A stretch of DNA of 23,760 nt, taken from positions 1-23,760 of IMG/VR virus record IMGVR_UViG_3300040806_001126; one strand, 5' to 3'. Below, piece after piece: positions 1-9,302 of this stretch. Each line of letters begins with the position of its first letter. The stretch's first letter is position 1. The DNA is from a virus. The position numbers were made by a program, and so were the translations under genes. Under the pieces are notes generated by a model. The model saw only the letters and a program-made list of their open reading frames with translations, had not been told where the DNA came from and searched no databases.

Positions 1-2
1 AT

Positions 3-2465
3 ACATATTTTGCTCCAGTATTAAGCAAACCAAACTTTGCTACAATAGAAAGTATCTTTGGCGAAAATGACACAGGCGTGTCAGGATATGTTGTTGATGC
101 ATTAGTAGGCGGATCACCAGCAGTACCAGCAGTTGGGGATAGTTCTCTTATAACTAATCAAAACGCAGTAATGCCAACATTTATCGGCGACGGTTCTACA
201 AATACTATTCCAATTGGAGAATATATTAGTCTTAACGAAAGCGATATATTAATATTCCGTCCAGTTAACAGTGATGGTGCAGTAACAATTACGGATCCTA
301 ACATTGTTGATACTAACATGTCCGGCGGAAGTTTAAGTGCAATGGAAGGTGCATATGCAACTGCAACAGGATTAAATGCAGATGATATAACAATTGACGG
401 TAGCGAGTTTGTAACACCTGATCAAGTTCCTGCTCCTGAGGAGAATATACCAGGACAAGTATTAGACGGATTTAGTATTAAAGTTTTCAATACTACTGAC
501 ACGGGTGCTGCAACAGTACAGTCAAAAGTTATTAAGTCAGACGGGTCAACAATGATATTTGATATCGGACAAAATGTCCTAGAAACAAAATCAGTTTCTG
601 TGTATGTTGATAGCATTAGACAAGAAATAGATACAGATTATGTTATTGATATTAATAATAACCAAGTACAATTTACAATAGCACCGGATACTGACGAAGT
701 AATTGAAATACTATCTATAGGAATTGGCGGTATAGAAATATTAGATTACCAACAATTTATTGCTGATGGCGATACTAGTTTGTTCTTAACTAATGCAAGT
801 TATACTGATACAACAAATATTTTTGTTACTGCTAACGGTGTCGAAGTTGATGCTACATTTAATGACAGCACAGATACACTAGATACTGTAGGAAGAACTT
901 TGGTAGAATTTGTAAGTGCTCCTGCTCGTAACACAACAATTAAAATTTTAGCATTAGGAGTTGCAACTGAAGTAGACTCGAGTCTTGAAGCAGTAGTTCG
1001 AGTTAACAGACAAACAATTGTACATGATGGTAGTACAAGAAGTTATGACTTAGATAAGTTTGTAGAGTTAAGCAAACAGAGTTCAGTATCATCAATGATT
1101 GTCGAACTTAACGGAACTAAATTACAAGGTGTTGATACAATTTATAATGTGTATGACGGAACAGTTAATTCGTTTACACTTGGTGTAGACCCTGAGGAAC
1201 CTGCAGGTTCAATTCTACCGATTAACATTAAAGTGTTTATTAACGGAATACTAAGAACATTTATTCAAGACTACACATACGATGGTGCTGGAAAGTTATT
1301 AACAATAGAAAAATCAGTATTAACTGTCGGCGACATTATAAAAATTGAAACTAACTTACGAAGCAAGTACAGCATTGAAGAAAGTAATATTGTTATAGAC
1401 GAAAGTGTATCGCTAACAGCCAATGACAAAATTGAAATAACTTGGTTTAGCGAATATCCTTCTATGAAGATATTATCGGATGAAATAACAGGCGGAAAAG
1501 TTGTTTACCAAATACCATTTAACCCATTATCGGTTAGTTATGTTTGGGTGTATTTAAACGGACAAAAATTAGTACAAGATATAGATTACTCTATAGAGTT
1601 GCCAAGAGGAGTAATGTACATCTACCGTGACACAACACCTAGTGATAGAATATCAATCACAGTTTTTGGCTCTAACATTTACAGACAGCCTAGTGCATAC
1701 GAACTATCTAAGGATATGTTAAATGTTTATAGGTTTAATAGATACGTATCAACATCTGATCAAGTAATAACACAAGTATTAAATTACTACGATGACACAA
1801 TCAGTGTAAAAGACGGAACTCTACTGTTTGATCCTATTAGAGAACGTAATATTCCGGGTGTTATTATAATCAACAACGAACGAATTGAATATTTGAAAAA
1901 AGCCGGAAATACTTTATCACAATTACGTAGAGGAGTTCAGGGAACAGCAATTAAAGAGACTCACCCAGCAGGATCGTACATAGTTGATGCAAGTATAGAT
2001 GAAGCAATTCCATATACTGAAACACAAGAAAGAGCTGATTTTGTAAGTGATGGTAGTAGTTTAGTAGTTGGACCTCTAGATTATGTACCAACAAAGGCTG
2101 AATCAACAACATGGACAGCAACAACTATTCCAGCAGATTACGGAAGATGTGATATTATTGAAGTCTTTGTTGGTGGAAAACGTCTTCGTAAAGCACCTGT
2201 AACAGTATTTGATGAATCATTAGGTGCAACAAGCCCAGCAGGTGATAAGGTACTCGAAGCAGAGTTTGCTGTGGACGGAACCAACCCTTATATTAGAATA
2301 ACAACACTAGTACCAGCAGGAACACGCATTACAGTAATTAAACGTGTAGGTAAGAGCTGGTATGATAGAGGAAATACAACAGTAACTTCTGGTATAACGC
2401 TATTAGAAAATGAATCTTCAATTAGTCAATTCATTGCTGCTAGGACAACCAGATTACCTGAATAA
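3..2465 (+). CDS. Large repeat-built virion structural protein, 5' partial
   Basis: The reading frame is open from the first complete codon at base 3, so the true start lies upstream of the window; the GTG at 78 is internal and has no ribosome binding site. The 820 visible codons form a chain of similar beta-rich modules. A motif of the type F-x-x-D-G-S-T recurs (Asp codons at 189, 540, 765, 1026 and 2049), each followed some 25-40 residues on by a strand such as VWVYLNGQKL, VSVYVDSIRQ, IKVFINGILR or IEVFVGGKRL. A segment near 1855-1990 (IPGVIIINNERIEYL, then LSQLRRGVQGT and HPAGSYIVDAS) matches, from memory, a block common in large structural proteins of marine T4-like phages. There are no signal peptide, membrane segments or enzyme motifs. 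It is followed directly by other virion-type genes. Likely a baseplate or fibre-network component; the exact T4 counterpart cannot be assigned. Confidence 0.75.
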   Translation, partial: TYFAPVLSKPNFATIESIFGENDTGVSGYVVDALVGGSPAVPAVGDSSLITNQNAVMPTFIGDGSTNTIPIGEYISLNESDILIFRPVNSDGAVTITDPNIVDTNMSGGSLSAMEGAYATATGLNADDITIDGSEFVTPDQVPAPEENIPGQVLDGFSIKVFNTTDTGAATVQSKVIKSDGSTMIFDIGQNVLETKSVSVYVDSIRQEIDTDYVIDINNNQVQFTIAPDTDEVIEILSIGIGGIEILDYQQFIADGDTSLFLTNASYTDTTNIFVTANGVEVDATFNDSTDTLDTVGRTLVEFVSAPARNTTIKILALGVATEVDSSLEAVVRVNRQTIVHDGSTRSYDLDKFVELSKQSSVSSMIVELNGTKLQGVDTIYNVYDGTVNSFTLGVDPEEPAGSILPINIKVFINGILRTFIQDYTYDGAGKLLTIEKSVLTVGDIIKIETNLRSKYSIEESNIVIDESVSLTANDKIEITWFSEYPSMKILSDEITGGKVVYQIPFNPLSVSYVWVYLNGQKLVQDIDYSIELPRGVMYIYRDTTPSDRISITVFGSNIYRQPSAYELSKDMLNVYRFNRYVSTSDQVITQVLNYYDDTISVKDGTLLFDPIRERNIPGVIIINNERIEYLKKAGNTLSQLRRGVQGTAIKETHPAGSYIVDASIDEAIPYTETQERADFVSDGSSLVVGPLDYVPTKAESTTWTATTIPADYGRCDIIEVFVGGKRLRKAPVTVFDESLGATSPAGDKVLEAEFAVDGTNPYIRITTLVPAGTRITVIKRVGKSWYDRGNTTVTSGITLLENESSISQFIAARTTRLPE

Positions 2466-2468
2466 ATA
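2462..2468 (+). promoter_or_regulatory. T4-like late promoter box (ATAAATA)
   Basis: An ATAAATA box overlaps the stop codon of the upstream structural gene. It resembles the T4 late -10 element TATAAATA. Transcription from it would start around 2474, which fits translation of the next gene from 2494 rather than from the in-frame ATGs at 2410 or 2473. Based on sequence match and position only. Confidence 0.5.
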
Positions 2469-2480
2469 CACTATGAAACC

Positions 2481-2487
2481 AGAAGAG
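2481..2487 (+). promoter_or_regulatory. Ribosome binding site deciding the start at 2494
   Basis: AGAAGAG lies six bases before the ATG at 2494. The in-frame ATGs at 2410 and 2473 have no comparable site, so this element selects the shorter product. Confidence 0.55.
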
Positions 2488-2493
2488 AACGAT

Positions 2494-3141
2494 ATGCCAA
2501 AGGAAAACATGCAAAACAAACAAACTGCTAAACCTGTCGTAAATGAGACCGGAGGGTTCCATTTTGAAGGACACATTAAGATTTTTGACCCTGAAACAGG
2601 TGAAGTTTTTCAGGATAAACGTAACGCCATACACTATGAAAATATGAGTGTTGCTATGGTTAACAGCCTTTCTAACCAAGGGCTAGGAACTGTTTACGAA
2701 ATGGCATTTGGATCAGGTGGTACAACAGTTGATCCTACAGGATTAATTACATATCTTACGCCTAATACAGTAGGTGTGAATTCAAGTTTATATAATCAAA
2801 CATATACAAAAGTTGTTGATCAAAATGCAACAACTAATACTGATCCGACTCGAAATAAAATGGAAATAAGACATATTAGTGGATCTACTTATAGTGATAT
2901 TATTATTTCGTGTTTGCTTGATTATGGTGAACCGGACGATCAAGAAGCATTTGATAACAGTGTTAACTTAGACGGAAATTTTGTTTTTGACGAACTTGGT
3001 TTAAAAAGTTATGACCCAAGTGGATCTGGAAAACTTTTAACACATGTTGTGTTTCACCCTGTTCAAAAATCATTAAACAGATTACTACAAATTGACTATA
3101 CAGTTAGAGTTCAAAGTCTAACTGGATTTAGTGAGGTATAA
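2494..3141 (+). CDS. Conserved marine-phage virion-type protein (215 aa)
   Basis: The start at 2494 is preferred over upstream in-frame ATGs because it has an AGAAGAG site and lies downstream of the late-type box at 2462. The N-terminus carries GGFHFEGHIKIFDPETGEVF, then RNAIHYENMSVAM, then a Gly/Thr-rich stretch (FGSGGTTVDPTGLITYL). From memory this pattern belongs to a small family found beside tail genes in marine T4-like phages, with no assigned function. The protein is probably mostly beta, has no cysteine cluster or catalytic motif, and ends near YTVRVQSLTGF, like a compact virion protein. It sits between the large repeat protein and the first fibre gene, so a baseplate or fibre-attachment role is plausible. 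That role is inferred from position only. Confidence 0.7.
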   Translation: MPKENMQNKQTAKPVVNETGGFHFEGHIKIFDPETGEVFQDKRNAIHYENMSVAMVNSLSNQGLGTVYEMAFGSGGTTVDPTGLITYLTPNTVGVNSSLYNQTYTKVVDQNATTNTDPTRNKMEIRHISGSTYSDIIISCLLDYGEPDDQEAFDNSVNLDGNFVFDELGLKSYDPSGSGKLLTHVVFHPVQKSLNRLLQIDYTVRVQSLTGFSEV

Positions 3142-3144
3142 TAG

Positions 3145-5286
3145 ATGCCATATATTGTAAATTTTACAGATAACGAAAATAAAAGTCCAATAACGGTATT
3201 CGATAATACTTCAAGTCAAGACACAAGCATAACATTTCCAGGACGTAACGTTACAGGGTACGGACAAATTATCGCAGAGAACTTTTTAAAACTGTTAGAA
3301 AACTTTGCAAGTGCTAGTCAACCAGTTAATCCTATTGAAGGACAACTTTGGTATGATACAACTAACGGTGTGTTACAATTGTATGATAACACAAACTGGA
3401 AAGCAGCATCAAACATTCAGAAGAGCCCAACTGAGCCATCAGTAGAGACGTCTAAAATCGGCGAGCTTTGGGTTGATACAACAAATCAGCAGTTAAGAAT
3501 CTATACAGGTACACGTTGGCTGCTAGTTGGTCCGAGTGAAAGTGCAATTGATGGGTTACGATATGGACCAGCAATTGAAAAAATCGTTGACCAAGACAAC
3601 ATTGATAAAAATGTCTTGATACTTTATATTGCTGACAAAGCAGTAGCAATTGTTTCCAAGGATACTTTTACTCCTAAAATTCAAATTGCAGGTTTTGATA
3701 GAATTTTTTCAGGAATAAATGTTGCAACACCAGCAAACTCAGATGAAGAAGCAGCATTTGCAGGTATTTTCCAAGGAGGCTTTTTACCTAAATTAATTGG
3801 AACAGCAAAAAATGCAGACGCATTAAACGTTTCGGGTATTGAAGTAAGTGCAGGAAAATTTTTAAGAAGTGATACTACAAACACAACAGAAAAAAGTTTT
3901 AATGTTAGAAATAATCAAGGACTGGTTATAGGTATTGATGGAAACTTTCAATTAACAACTTCGTCCACTGCTGCGAAAATTTATAACTCGGCAGCAGGTA
4001 GTTCATTAGATTTACAGGTTAACAGAAACGGTGTTCCAAGCACCATTCTACGAATTTTAGATAACAAGGTTGGTATTAATGTAGCATCGCCCGACAATGC
4101 ATTAGACGTTGACGGAAATGTTAGTTTAACAGGAGCAGTAATAGTTGAAAATACAAATGATTCTATTAACTTAAACACAGGAAGTATTAGAACTTCCGGC
4201 GGCGCAGCAATTAGTAAAAACTTAAAAATTGGAACTACTTTGGATGTTGCTGGTTTAACGAAATTATCTAATGTTGTTCCAAATGCTAATGATACATATG
4301 ATTTAGGTAACGGTTCATTAAGATGGAAAAATATTATTGCTAAGAAAATTACAGCAGATACTATCGAAGGAACAATTCAAGGTAACATTACAGGTAATGC
4401 TAATACAGCAACTAACTTAAAACTTCCTACTAACTTCTCAATGACAGGAGATGTTGTAGCATCTGGGTTTACATTTGACGGTATTGGCGATCCTAAAATA
4501 TTTAATACACAATTAACAGCGAATATTATTAAGGCTAAGCCTAACCCAACACCAAATACTTCAACTGTAGCAGATCAAATATTAGTATATAGGGCATCTT
4601 TAGAAACAGGTGGAAGCTCTGGACTACTAAAACAATCTAGAGATACATTTGTTGGAGATCTAGGAGTTCCAATAGGAACAATTATGCCGTATGCAGGCCC
4701 TAATGCACCATATGGATATTTGTTGTGTGATGGCGGCGAAGTTGAAATTAAAAAATATAATGATTTATACGGAATTGTCGGTACAACATATAATGGATCA
4801 GATCCATTAAATGGTATAGGTACATTTAGATTACCAGACTTACGTGGTAGATTTCCGTTGGGTAAACATAACATGGATAACAATATCCAAGTTCCTTCAA
4901 CTACAGGATTTGTAGATAATGGAGGCGGCACACCTAGCCCAGCAAGAGTTGAAGGTACTGAAGCAGAAACTCTAGCAGCGGCAAGCGGCGCAAGTTCAGT
5001 AGAATTGACATTAACAAATTTACCAGAGCACTCACATAATATGACAAACTCGACAGGATCACAATTCTTTGGAGTAAGATTAGATACTGTAAGACCAAGC
5101 GGTGCTGAAACTAAAAATGGTCCGAATAACCCAGGTGAAGCACAATACCTTCCAGACACAGGCGGAGTTAAAATTCCTTCCGGAGCAACACTGGCCGATC
5201 CTGTAGGTATTATGAACCCATTCCAGACACTCAACTATATAATTAGATCTGGACCACCAGCGTTTACAACCATAGGAGCATCGTAA
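3145..5286 (+). CDS. Tail fibre protein with C-terminal tail-collar domain
   Basis: This 713-aa protein is the first of four fibre paralogues. Residues 1-140 form the shared head domain, with two WYD/WVD repeats (GQLWYDTTN at 66, GELWVDTTN at 106) and LVGPSES at its end. The middle has fibre repeats, including YDLGNGSLRWKNI and GNANTATNLKLP. From residue 508 comes a phage tail-collar domain: PIGTIMPYAGPNAPYGYLLC, then a TFRLPDLRGRFPLG block near 560-570. The tail has a LPEHSHNM motif with HSH at 629-631, as in the metal-binding tip of T4 gp12-like short fibres, and ends with a NYIIRSG-type strand. It therefore probably makes a trimeric fibre whose tip contacts the host surface. GAGG eight bases before the ATG supports the start. 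It lies three bases after the preceding gene and one base before the next fibre gene. Confidence 0.88.
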   Translation: MPYIVNFTDNENKSPITVFDNTSSQDTSITFPGRNVTGYGQIIAENFLKLLENFASASQPVNPIEGQLWYDTTNGVLQLYDNTNWKAASNIQKSPTEPSVETSKIGELWVDTTNQQLRIYTGTRWLLVGPSESAIDGLRYGPAIEKIVDQDNIDKNVLILYIADKAVAIVSKDTFTPKIQIAGFDRIFSGINVATPANSDEEAAFAGIFQGGFLPKLIGTAKNADALNVSGIEVSAGKFLRSDTTNTTEKSFNVRNNQGLVIGIDGNFQLTTSSTAAKIYNSAAGSSLDLQVNRNGVPSTILRILDNKVGINVASPDNALDVDGNVSLTGAVIVENTNDSINLNTGSIRTSGGAAISKNLKIGTTLDVAGLTKLSNVVPNANDTYDLGNGSLRWKNIIAKKITADTIEGTIQGNITGNANTATNLKLPTNFSMTGDVVASGFTFDGIGDPKIFNTQLTANIIKAKPNPTPNTSTVADQILVYRASLETGGSSGLLKQSRDTFVGDLGVPIGTIMPYAGPNAPYGYLLCDGGEVEIKKYNDLYGIVGTTYNGSDPLNGIGTFRLPDLRGRFPLGKHNMDNNIQVPSTTGFVDNGGGTPSPARVEGTEAETLAAASGASSVELTLTNLPEHSHNMTNSTGSQFFGVRLDTVRPSGAETKNGPNNPGEAQYLPDTGGVKIPSGATLADPVGIMNPFQTLNYIIRSGPPAFTTIGAS

Positions 5287-5287
5287 A

Positions 5288-7177
5288 ATGGCATATCAAA
5301 TTAATAAGACAGATGGAACTATTGTAGCAACAGTAGCAGACGGTCAAGTTGATGTGCTGTCAACTGATATTACGCTCATTGGAAAAAATTATAGCGGATT
5401 TGGCGAAGCACTTAATGAAAATTTTATTAAAATGTTGGAAAATTTTGCTAGTACTACAAGTCCAACAAGTCCTGTTAAAGGACAAATTTGGTTTGACTCG
5501 ACAGAAAATAAATTAAAAGTTTATAGTGGAACAGCATTTGTTCCAGTTAGTTCTGCAACAATTTCAAATACACAACCGTCAACATTAGGTGTTGGTGACC
5601 TTTGGTTTAATGACACAGATAAGCAGTTGTATTTCTTCGATGGTAACGATACAATATTATTAGGCCCTTCATATTCTACATCACAAGGAACTAGCGGATT
5701 TATTGTTTCGAATATTTTAGATACACTTAACCAGACTCGTGTTATTACAACTCTTTATAATAATGGATCATTGTTAGGAATATTTTCTAAAGATTCGTTT
5801 ACTCCAAAGAATAATATTCCAGGATTTAGTGGATCTATTATTCCAGGATTTAATCAAGGTACACTTGCAGATTTAAAATTTGATGTTACTGCAACAAATG
5901 CAGAAAATTTAGGTAATGTAGCATCAACTACATATGCACGAAGAGATACTTCAAACTCTTTCTCAGGGCAGGTAAGAATTAACACTGACTTAGGGTTAGT
6001 ACTTGGAGCAGGTGACCAAGGTAACCTTTATGTTGATGCAACAGGTAATGTTTCTTTATTGAACTCCGCTTCGGACAAAACATTAGTATTCCAGGTAAGA
6101 AAAGGAACAGCCGTTGAAAATGCTATGATCATCGATGCTGGCGCACGAAACATAAAAATGTATCCTTCATTATCAGATAGTTCAGTTGAAATGGGCGGCG
6201 CCCTAACAGTAAACGGTGATACTATTATTAGGGGAACACTTACAATTGATGATGGTAGTTTAATTAGTATTGCTACAGAAAATCTTACAGTAGAAAATAA
6301 AAACATTGTTCTTGCTGAAACAGGTAGTGACCTAGTTAATAGCGATACTATTGCATCCGGTGGCGGACTTATACTTAGAGGAACACAAGGGGTATCTGCT
6401 GATGCAGTTTATGATCACGTATTTGTATGGGCAGAGAACGATACTGCCGCAGCAGGCAGACTTCCTGACTTAAAATCAAGAGCATGGAATAGTTCGGATC
6501 ATATAAACTTAAGAAGCGGAAAAGATTTTAGAATTGATGGATCTACGATAGTTGACTCAAATACATTTTACGGAACAGCAATTCCAAATGTTACTGCCTT
6601 TGGTACACAGAATGTGGTTAACGTTGGACCAGGCATTCCGCCAGTCGCACAAACAAGAATACAAGATAACAGAATTTCAACACTGGCAAGTAATGATGAT
6701 TTAGAACTATCACCAGACGGAAACGGTAATGTTGCATTAATAGGAAGTCCAAAAATTACAGGACTTTTGGATCCTACGGATCCACAAGATGCTGCTTCAA
6801 AGGAATACGTTGATAACACTATTGAAACTAGAAGTTTAGCGTTTTCCATGGATTTAACTGATGGTAAACCTAACACATATATTGCAACCAGTATACTTGC
6901 AAACTTAGCGCCGCCAGCAGAATATAGAAACGGTGTAACTGCAAGGATATTATGTACAGTAGTTTCAAACTCAGTAACCAGTCTTAGTATTAACCCGCTG
7001 ATTACTGAATCAACAGCAGAATTTAACACCCCATCGGGAACAGCATTTGCGGTTACTGACGTGGCAATTGCAACAGCATCGGTGCCTGCACCGATCATTA
7101 CAACAACACGAGTGATAAAAACATTCCAACTAGCAGCAGGTGCATGGACGTTTATATCAGAAGTAACTTTACCATAG
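5288..7177 (+). CDS. Tail fibre paralogue 2 (shared head, distinct tip)
   Basis: This 629-aa protein opens with the shared head: MAYQINKTDGT, NYSGFGEALNENF, GQIWFDSTENKLKVY, GDLWFNDTDKQLYFF and LLGPSYS, all in the same order as in the neighbouring fibres. The middle is a long low-complexity beta-rich shaft. Near the C-terminus is ITGLLDPTDPQDAASKEYVD, a version of the common phage fibre block that precedes a tip or trimerisation segment. The last 110 residues differ from those of the other three fibres and have no collar domain. The start is supported by AGGAG at 5274-5278, inside the previous gene, with nine bases of spacing. The shared head suggests attachment to the same virion site as the other fibres, with a different receptor-facing end. 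The specific role in the virion is inferred. Confidence 0.83.
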   Translation: MAYQINKTDGTIVATVADGQVDVLSTDITLIGKNYSGFGEALNENFIKMLENFASTTSPTSPVKGQIWFDSTENKLKVYSGTAFVPVSSATISNTQPSTLGVGDLWFNDTDKQLYFFDGNDTILLGPSYSTSQGTSGFIVSNILDTLNQTRVITTLYNNGSLLGIFSKDSFTPKNNIPGFSGSIIPGFNQGTLADLKFDVTATNAENLGNVASTTYARRDTSNSFSGQVRINTDLGLVLGAGDQGNLYVDATGNVSLLNSASDKTLVFQVRKGTAVENAMIIDAGARNIKMYPSLSDSSVEMGGALTVNGDTIIRGTLTIDDGSLISIATENLTVENKNIVLAETGSDLVNSDTIASGGGLILRGTQGVSADAVYDHVFVWAENDTAAAGRLPDLKSRAWNSSDHINLRSGKDFRIDGSTIVDSNTFYGTAIPNVTAFGTQNVVNVGPGIPPVAQTRIQDNRISTLASNDDLELSPDGNGNVALIGSPKITGLLDPTDPQDAASKEYVDNTIETRSLAFSMDLTDGKPNTYIATSILANLAPPAEYRNGVTARILCTVVSNSVTSLSINPLITESTAEFNTPSGTAFAVTDVAIATASVPAPIITTTRVIKTFQLAAGAWTFISEVTLP

Positions 7178-7194
7178 GGAACTAGGAGCGTAGA

Positions 7195-9294
7195 ATGGCA
7201 TATGTAATTAATAAAAGCGATGGAACAGCACTAACAACGCTGCAAGACGCTACCGTTGATAATTCAACCAGCATAACATTAGTTGGTAGGAATTATATAG
7301 GATACGGAGAAGCGCAGAATGAGAATTACCTGTTCTTGTTAGAAAACTTTGCCCACGACACTGCACCATCTCGTCCAATAGCAGGACAACTATGGTTTGA
7401 CAATACCATAAATGCAATGAAATTGTATGATGGTGATAAATGGATAGTAGCAGGCGCAGCAGAAATAAGTGCAACTGCACCAACAGAACCAGCAAGCGGA
7501 TCGTTTTGGTTTAAATCAACTGCCGGCACATTATATACTTGGGATGGATCTCAATGGGTATTTATAGGTCCTGAAACTTCTGAAGGTTACGGTGTAACTA
7601 GAGCAAAAAGTACAACATTAATATCTGATACAGGGCTAACATATCCTGTGATAGAATTAACAGTTAATGATGTAGTGATTGGTATGATAACATCATCGCC
7701 GTTTACAATTAATACAGAAGCAAATCCTCGTACAGGGTTTACTACCCTCGATGCAGGTCTAACACTTAGTAGTACAACATACGTTAAAGGTACACTGCAT
7801 GGAAATGCAGATACTGCAACAAAATTAGAAACAAGAAGAAATATAAACAGTGTATTGTTTGATGGAACAGCAGATATTACTATCAAATCAAGCACCACAC
7901 ATAGACATATTTCCGGAGATTACATTGTAGGTTCAGATTTTGATGGCTCTTCAGAAGGCGTCACATGGAGTGTAGATGCAACATCTGCTAATACACTAGG
8001 TAAAGTTGTTGCAAGAAATTCATCAGGAGGCTTTGCAGCAGGACTAATTACTGCTGATTTAGCAGGAGATGTAACAGGTAATATTTCAGGAACAACAGGT
8101 AATTTTAGTGGAACAGTAACGGCAGCACGTTTTGTTGGAGCAACGCTTTCTGGTAATGCATTAACAGCAACTGAATTTGAAACTTCAAGAAACATAAACG
8201 GAGTCCCATTTAACGGTGGTCGAGATATTACAGTTCCGGCAGCAGCAGGTACGTTGACAGGAAATAGTATAGCAAACAGTGTATTATTTTCTTCATTGAC
8301 TACACTAGGAACACTTGTAGATTTATCAGTCACTGGTGCAATAACAGTTAATAGTAATTTAACAATTTCAGCAACAGGTGCACAATCAGAAGTACAGGGA
8401 AATAGATCATTATCATTAGAAGCCAATGACGGATCAAATATTGCTTCCGCAGTAGTTATTTCACCGGATGTTTCAGTGTTAGCAGGAACAGGTTCCAATG
8501 GCGGATTGGTACCAGGAACAACAGGAACAGTTGATTTAGGTAAATCAAATTTAACATGGGATAATGTTTATGGTAACTTATTCATAGGTGACCTACAAGG
8601 CAATGCTGATACAGCAACACTGGCAACAACTACTATAAACATTGCAGGCGGATCAACAGGATCTTTTCCTTACCAGACTGCGTCTGGCGCAACTTCGTTG
8701 CTTCCTGCGGGAGCCGCAGGACTTGTATTACACACATCAGGTGCCGGCGGAACACCGTATTGGGCAGCACCATCACTATCAGATTTAACCCCTGGGGATT
8801 ATATAACAGGAAGTGCATACGACGGTCTTGCAGCAAAAACATTTGCAGTTGATGCAACTACTTCAAACACAGCAAGCAAGGTTGTAGCAAGAGATTCAAG
8901 CGGCAATTTTGCAGCAGGAACGATAACTGCAAGTCTAAATGGTAATGCAACTACTGCAACGCAAGCAACAAACAATGTTTTAAAAGTTGGCGATACGATG
9001 ACAGGATTCTTAACGTTGCATGCCAATCCTACTACAAACTTACATGCTGCTACAAAAAAATATGTTGATGACACAGTTGCAGCAGGAGTTAATAATAATT
9101 TATGGGCAGGAGCAACCACGCTTGCAAATGTTCAGGCAACTTACAGTGCGTATCCTGTAGGAACTAGAGTAGCATTTTGGGAAGAAAGAAATTACAGTAG
9201 GCCTGCAAACTCAAACGGTGGTAGCGTTGCAATTAGTGATAGATACAGACGAGTGGTTGAGAAGAGAGCAAGCACCTGGGTTAATGTAGGATAA
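7195..9294 (+). CDS. Tail fibre paralogue 3 with repeated shaft modules
   Basis: This 699-aa protein has the shared head (MAYVINKSDGT, NYIGYGEAQNENYL, GQLWFDNTINAMKLY, GSFWFKSTAGTLYTW, FIGPETS). The shaft contains four GNAxTAT motifs at residues 203, 320, 469 and 583; the first two are followed by RNINSVLFDG or RNINGVPFNG. A longer module, GDYIxGSxxDG followed by VDATxxNT and KVVARxSSGxFAAG, occurs twice (residues 238-291 and 531-583). Near the end is VGDTMTGFLTLHANPTTNLH followed by AATKKYVDD, the common phage fibre block, and then a tip of about 65 residues containing NYSRPANSNGG and ending WVNVG. AGGAG at 7184-7188, six bases before the ATG, supports the start. There is no collar domain. 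Assignment as a tail fibre is strong; its receptor is unknown. Confidence 0.85.
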   Translation: MAYVINKSDGTALTTLQDATVDNSTSITLVGRNYIGYGEAQNENYLFLLENFAHDTAPSRPIAGQLWFDNTINAMKLYDGDKWIVAGAAEISATAPTEPASGSFWFKSTAGTLYTWDGSQWVFIGPETSEGYGVTRAKSTTLISDTGLTYPVIELTVNDVVIGMITSSPFTINTEANPRTGFTTLDAGLTLSSTTYVKGTLHGNADTATKLETRRNINSVLFDGTADITIKSSTTHRHISGDYIVGSDFDGSSEGVTWSVDATSANTLGKVVARNSSGGFAAGLITADLAGDVTGNISGTTGNFSGTVTAARFVGATLSGNALTATEFETSRNINGVPFNGGRDITVPAAAGTLTGNSIANSVLFSSLTTLGTLVDLSVTGAITVNSNLTISATGAQSEVQGNRSLSLEANDGSNIASAVVISPDVSVLAGTGSNGGLVPGTTGTVDLGKSNLTWDNVYGNLFIGDLQGNADTATLATTTINIAGGSTGSFPYQTASGATSLLPAGAAGLVLHTSGAGGTPYWAAPSLSDLTPGDYITGSAYDGLAAKTFAVDATTSNTASKVVARDSSGNFAAGTITASLNGNATTATQATNNVLKVGDTMTGFLTLHANPTTNLHAATKKYVDDTVAAGVNNNLWAGATTLANVQATYSAYPVGTRVAFWEERNYSRPANSNGGSVAISDRYRRVVEKRASTWVNVG
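7906..8067 (+). repeat. Fibre shaft module, copy 1
   Basis: This segment encodes residues 238-291 of the third fibre. It shares the pattern GDYI-GS-DG-VDAT-NT-KVVAR-SSG-FAAG-ITA-L-G with the segment at 8785-8943. The likeness is clear in protein and partial in DNA, so the duplication is not recent. Confidence 0.75.
8785..8943 (+). repeat. Fibre shaft module, copy 2
   Basis: This segment encodes residues 531-583 of the third fibre and is the second copy of the module at 7906-8067. Both copies lie between GNAxTAT motifs, which suggests a shaft built from repeating units. Confidence 0.75.
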
Positions 9295-9297
9295 ATA
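9291..9297 (+). promoter_or_regulatory. Possible late promoter box (ATAAATA)
   Basis: ATAAATA overlaps the stop codon of the third fibre gene. If used with T4 late spacing, transcription would begin at about 9303, exactly on the ATG of the next gene, giving a leaderless message. That is unusual, so the box may instead serve genes further downstream or may be fortuitous. Confidence 0.35.
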
Positions 9298-9302
9298 TTG
9301 AT

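Noticed and set aside
2410-2493. Longer start for the 215-aa virion-type protein
   Set aside because: It would overlap the upstream gene, has no ribosome binding site and begins before the late promoter box.
4575-5234. Antisense open frame of 219 codons opposite the collar-domain fibre gene
   Set aside because: It lies wholly opposite a well-supported fibre gene, has no ribosome binding site and no recognisable motif. Long antisense frames here follow from the codon use of the Gly/Ala/Thr-rich fibre.
6568-7098. Antisense open frame of 176 codons
   Set aside because: It mirrors the C-terminal half of the second fibre and gives a hydrophobic, low-complexity translation with no start signals.
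7920-8498. Antisense open frame of 192 codons
   Set aside because: It mirrors the repeat shaft of the third fibre; its apparent repeats are reflections of the sense repeats.
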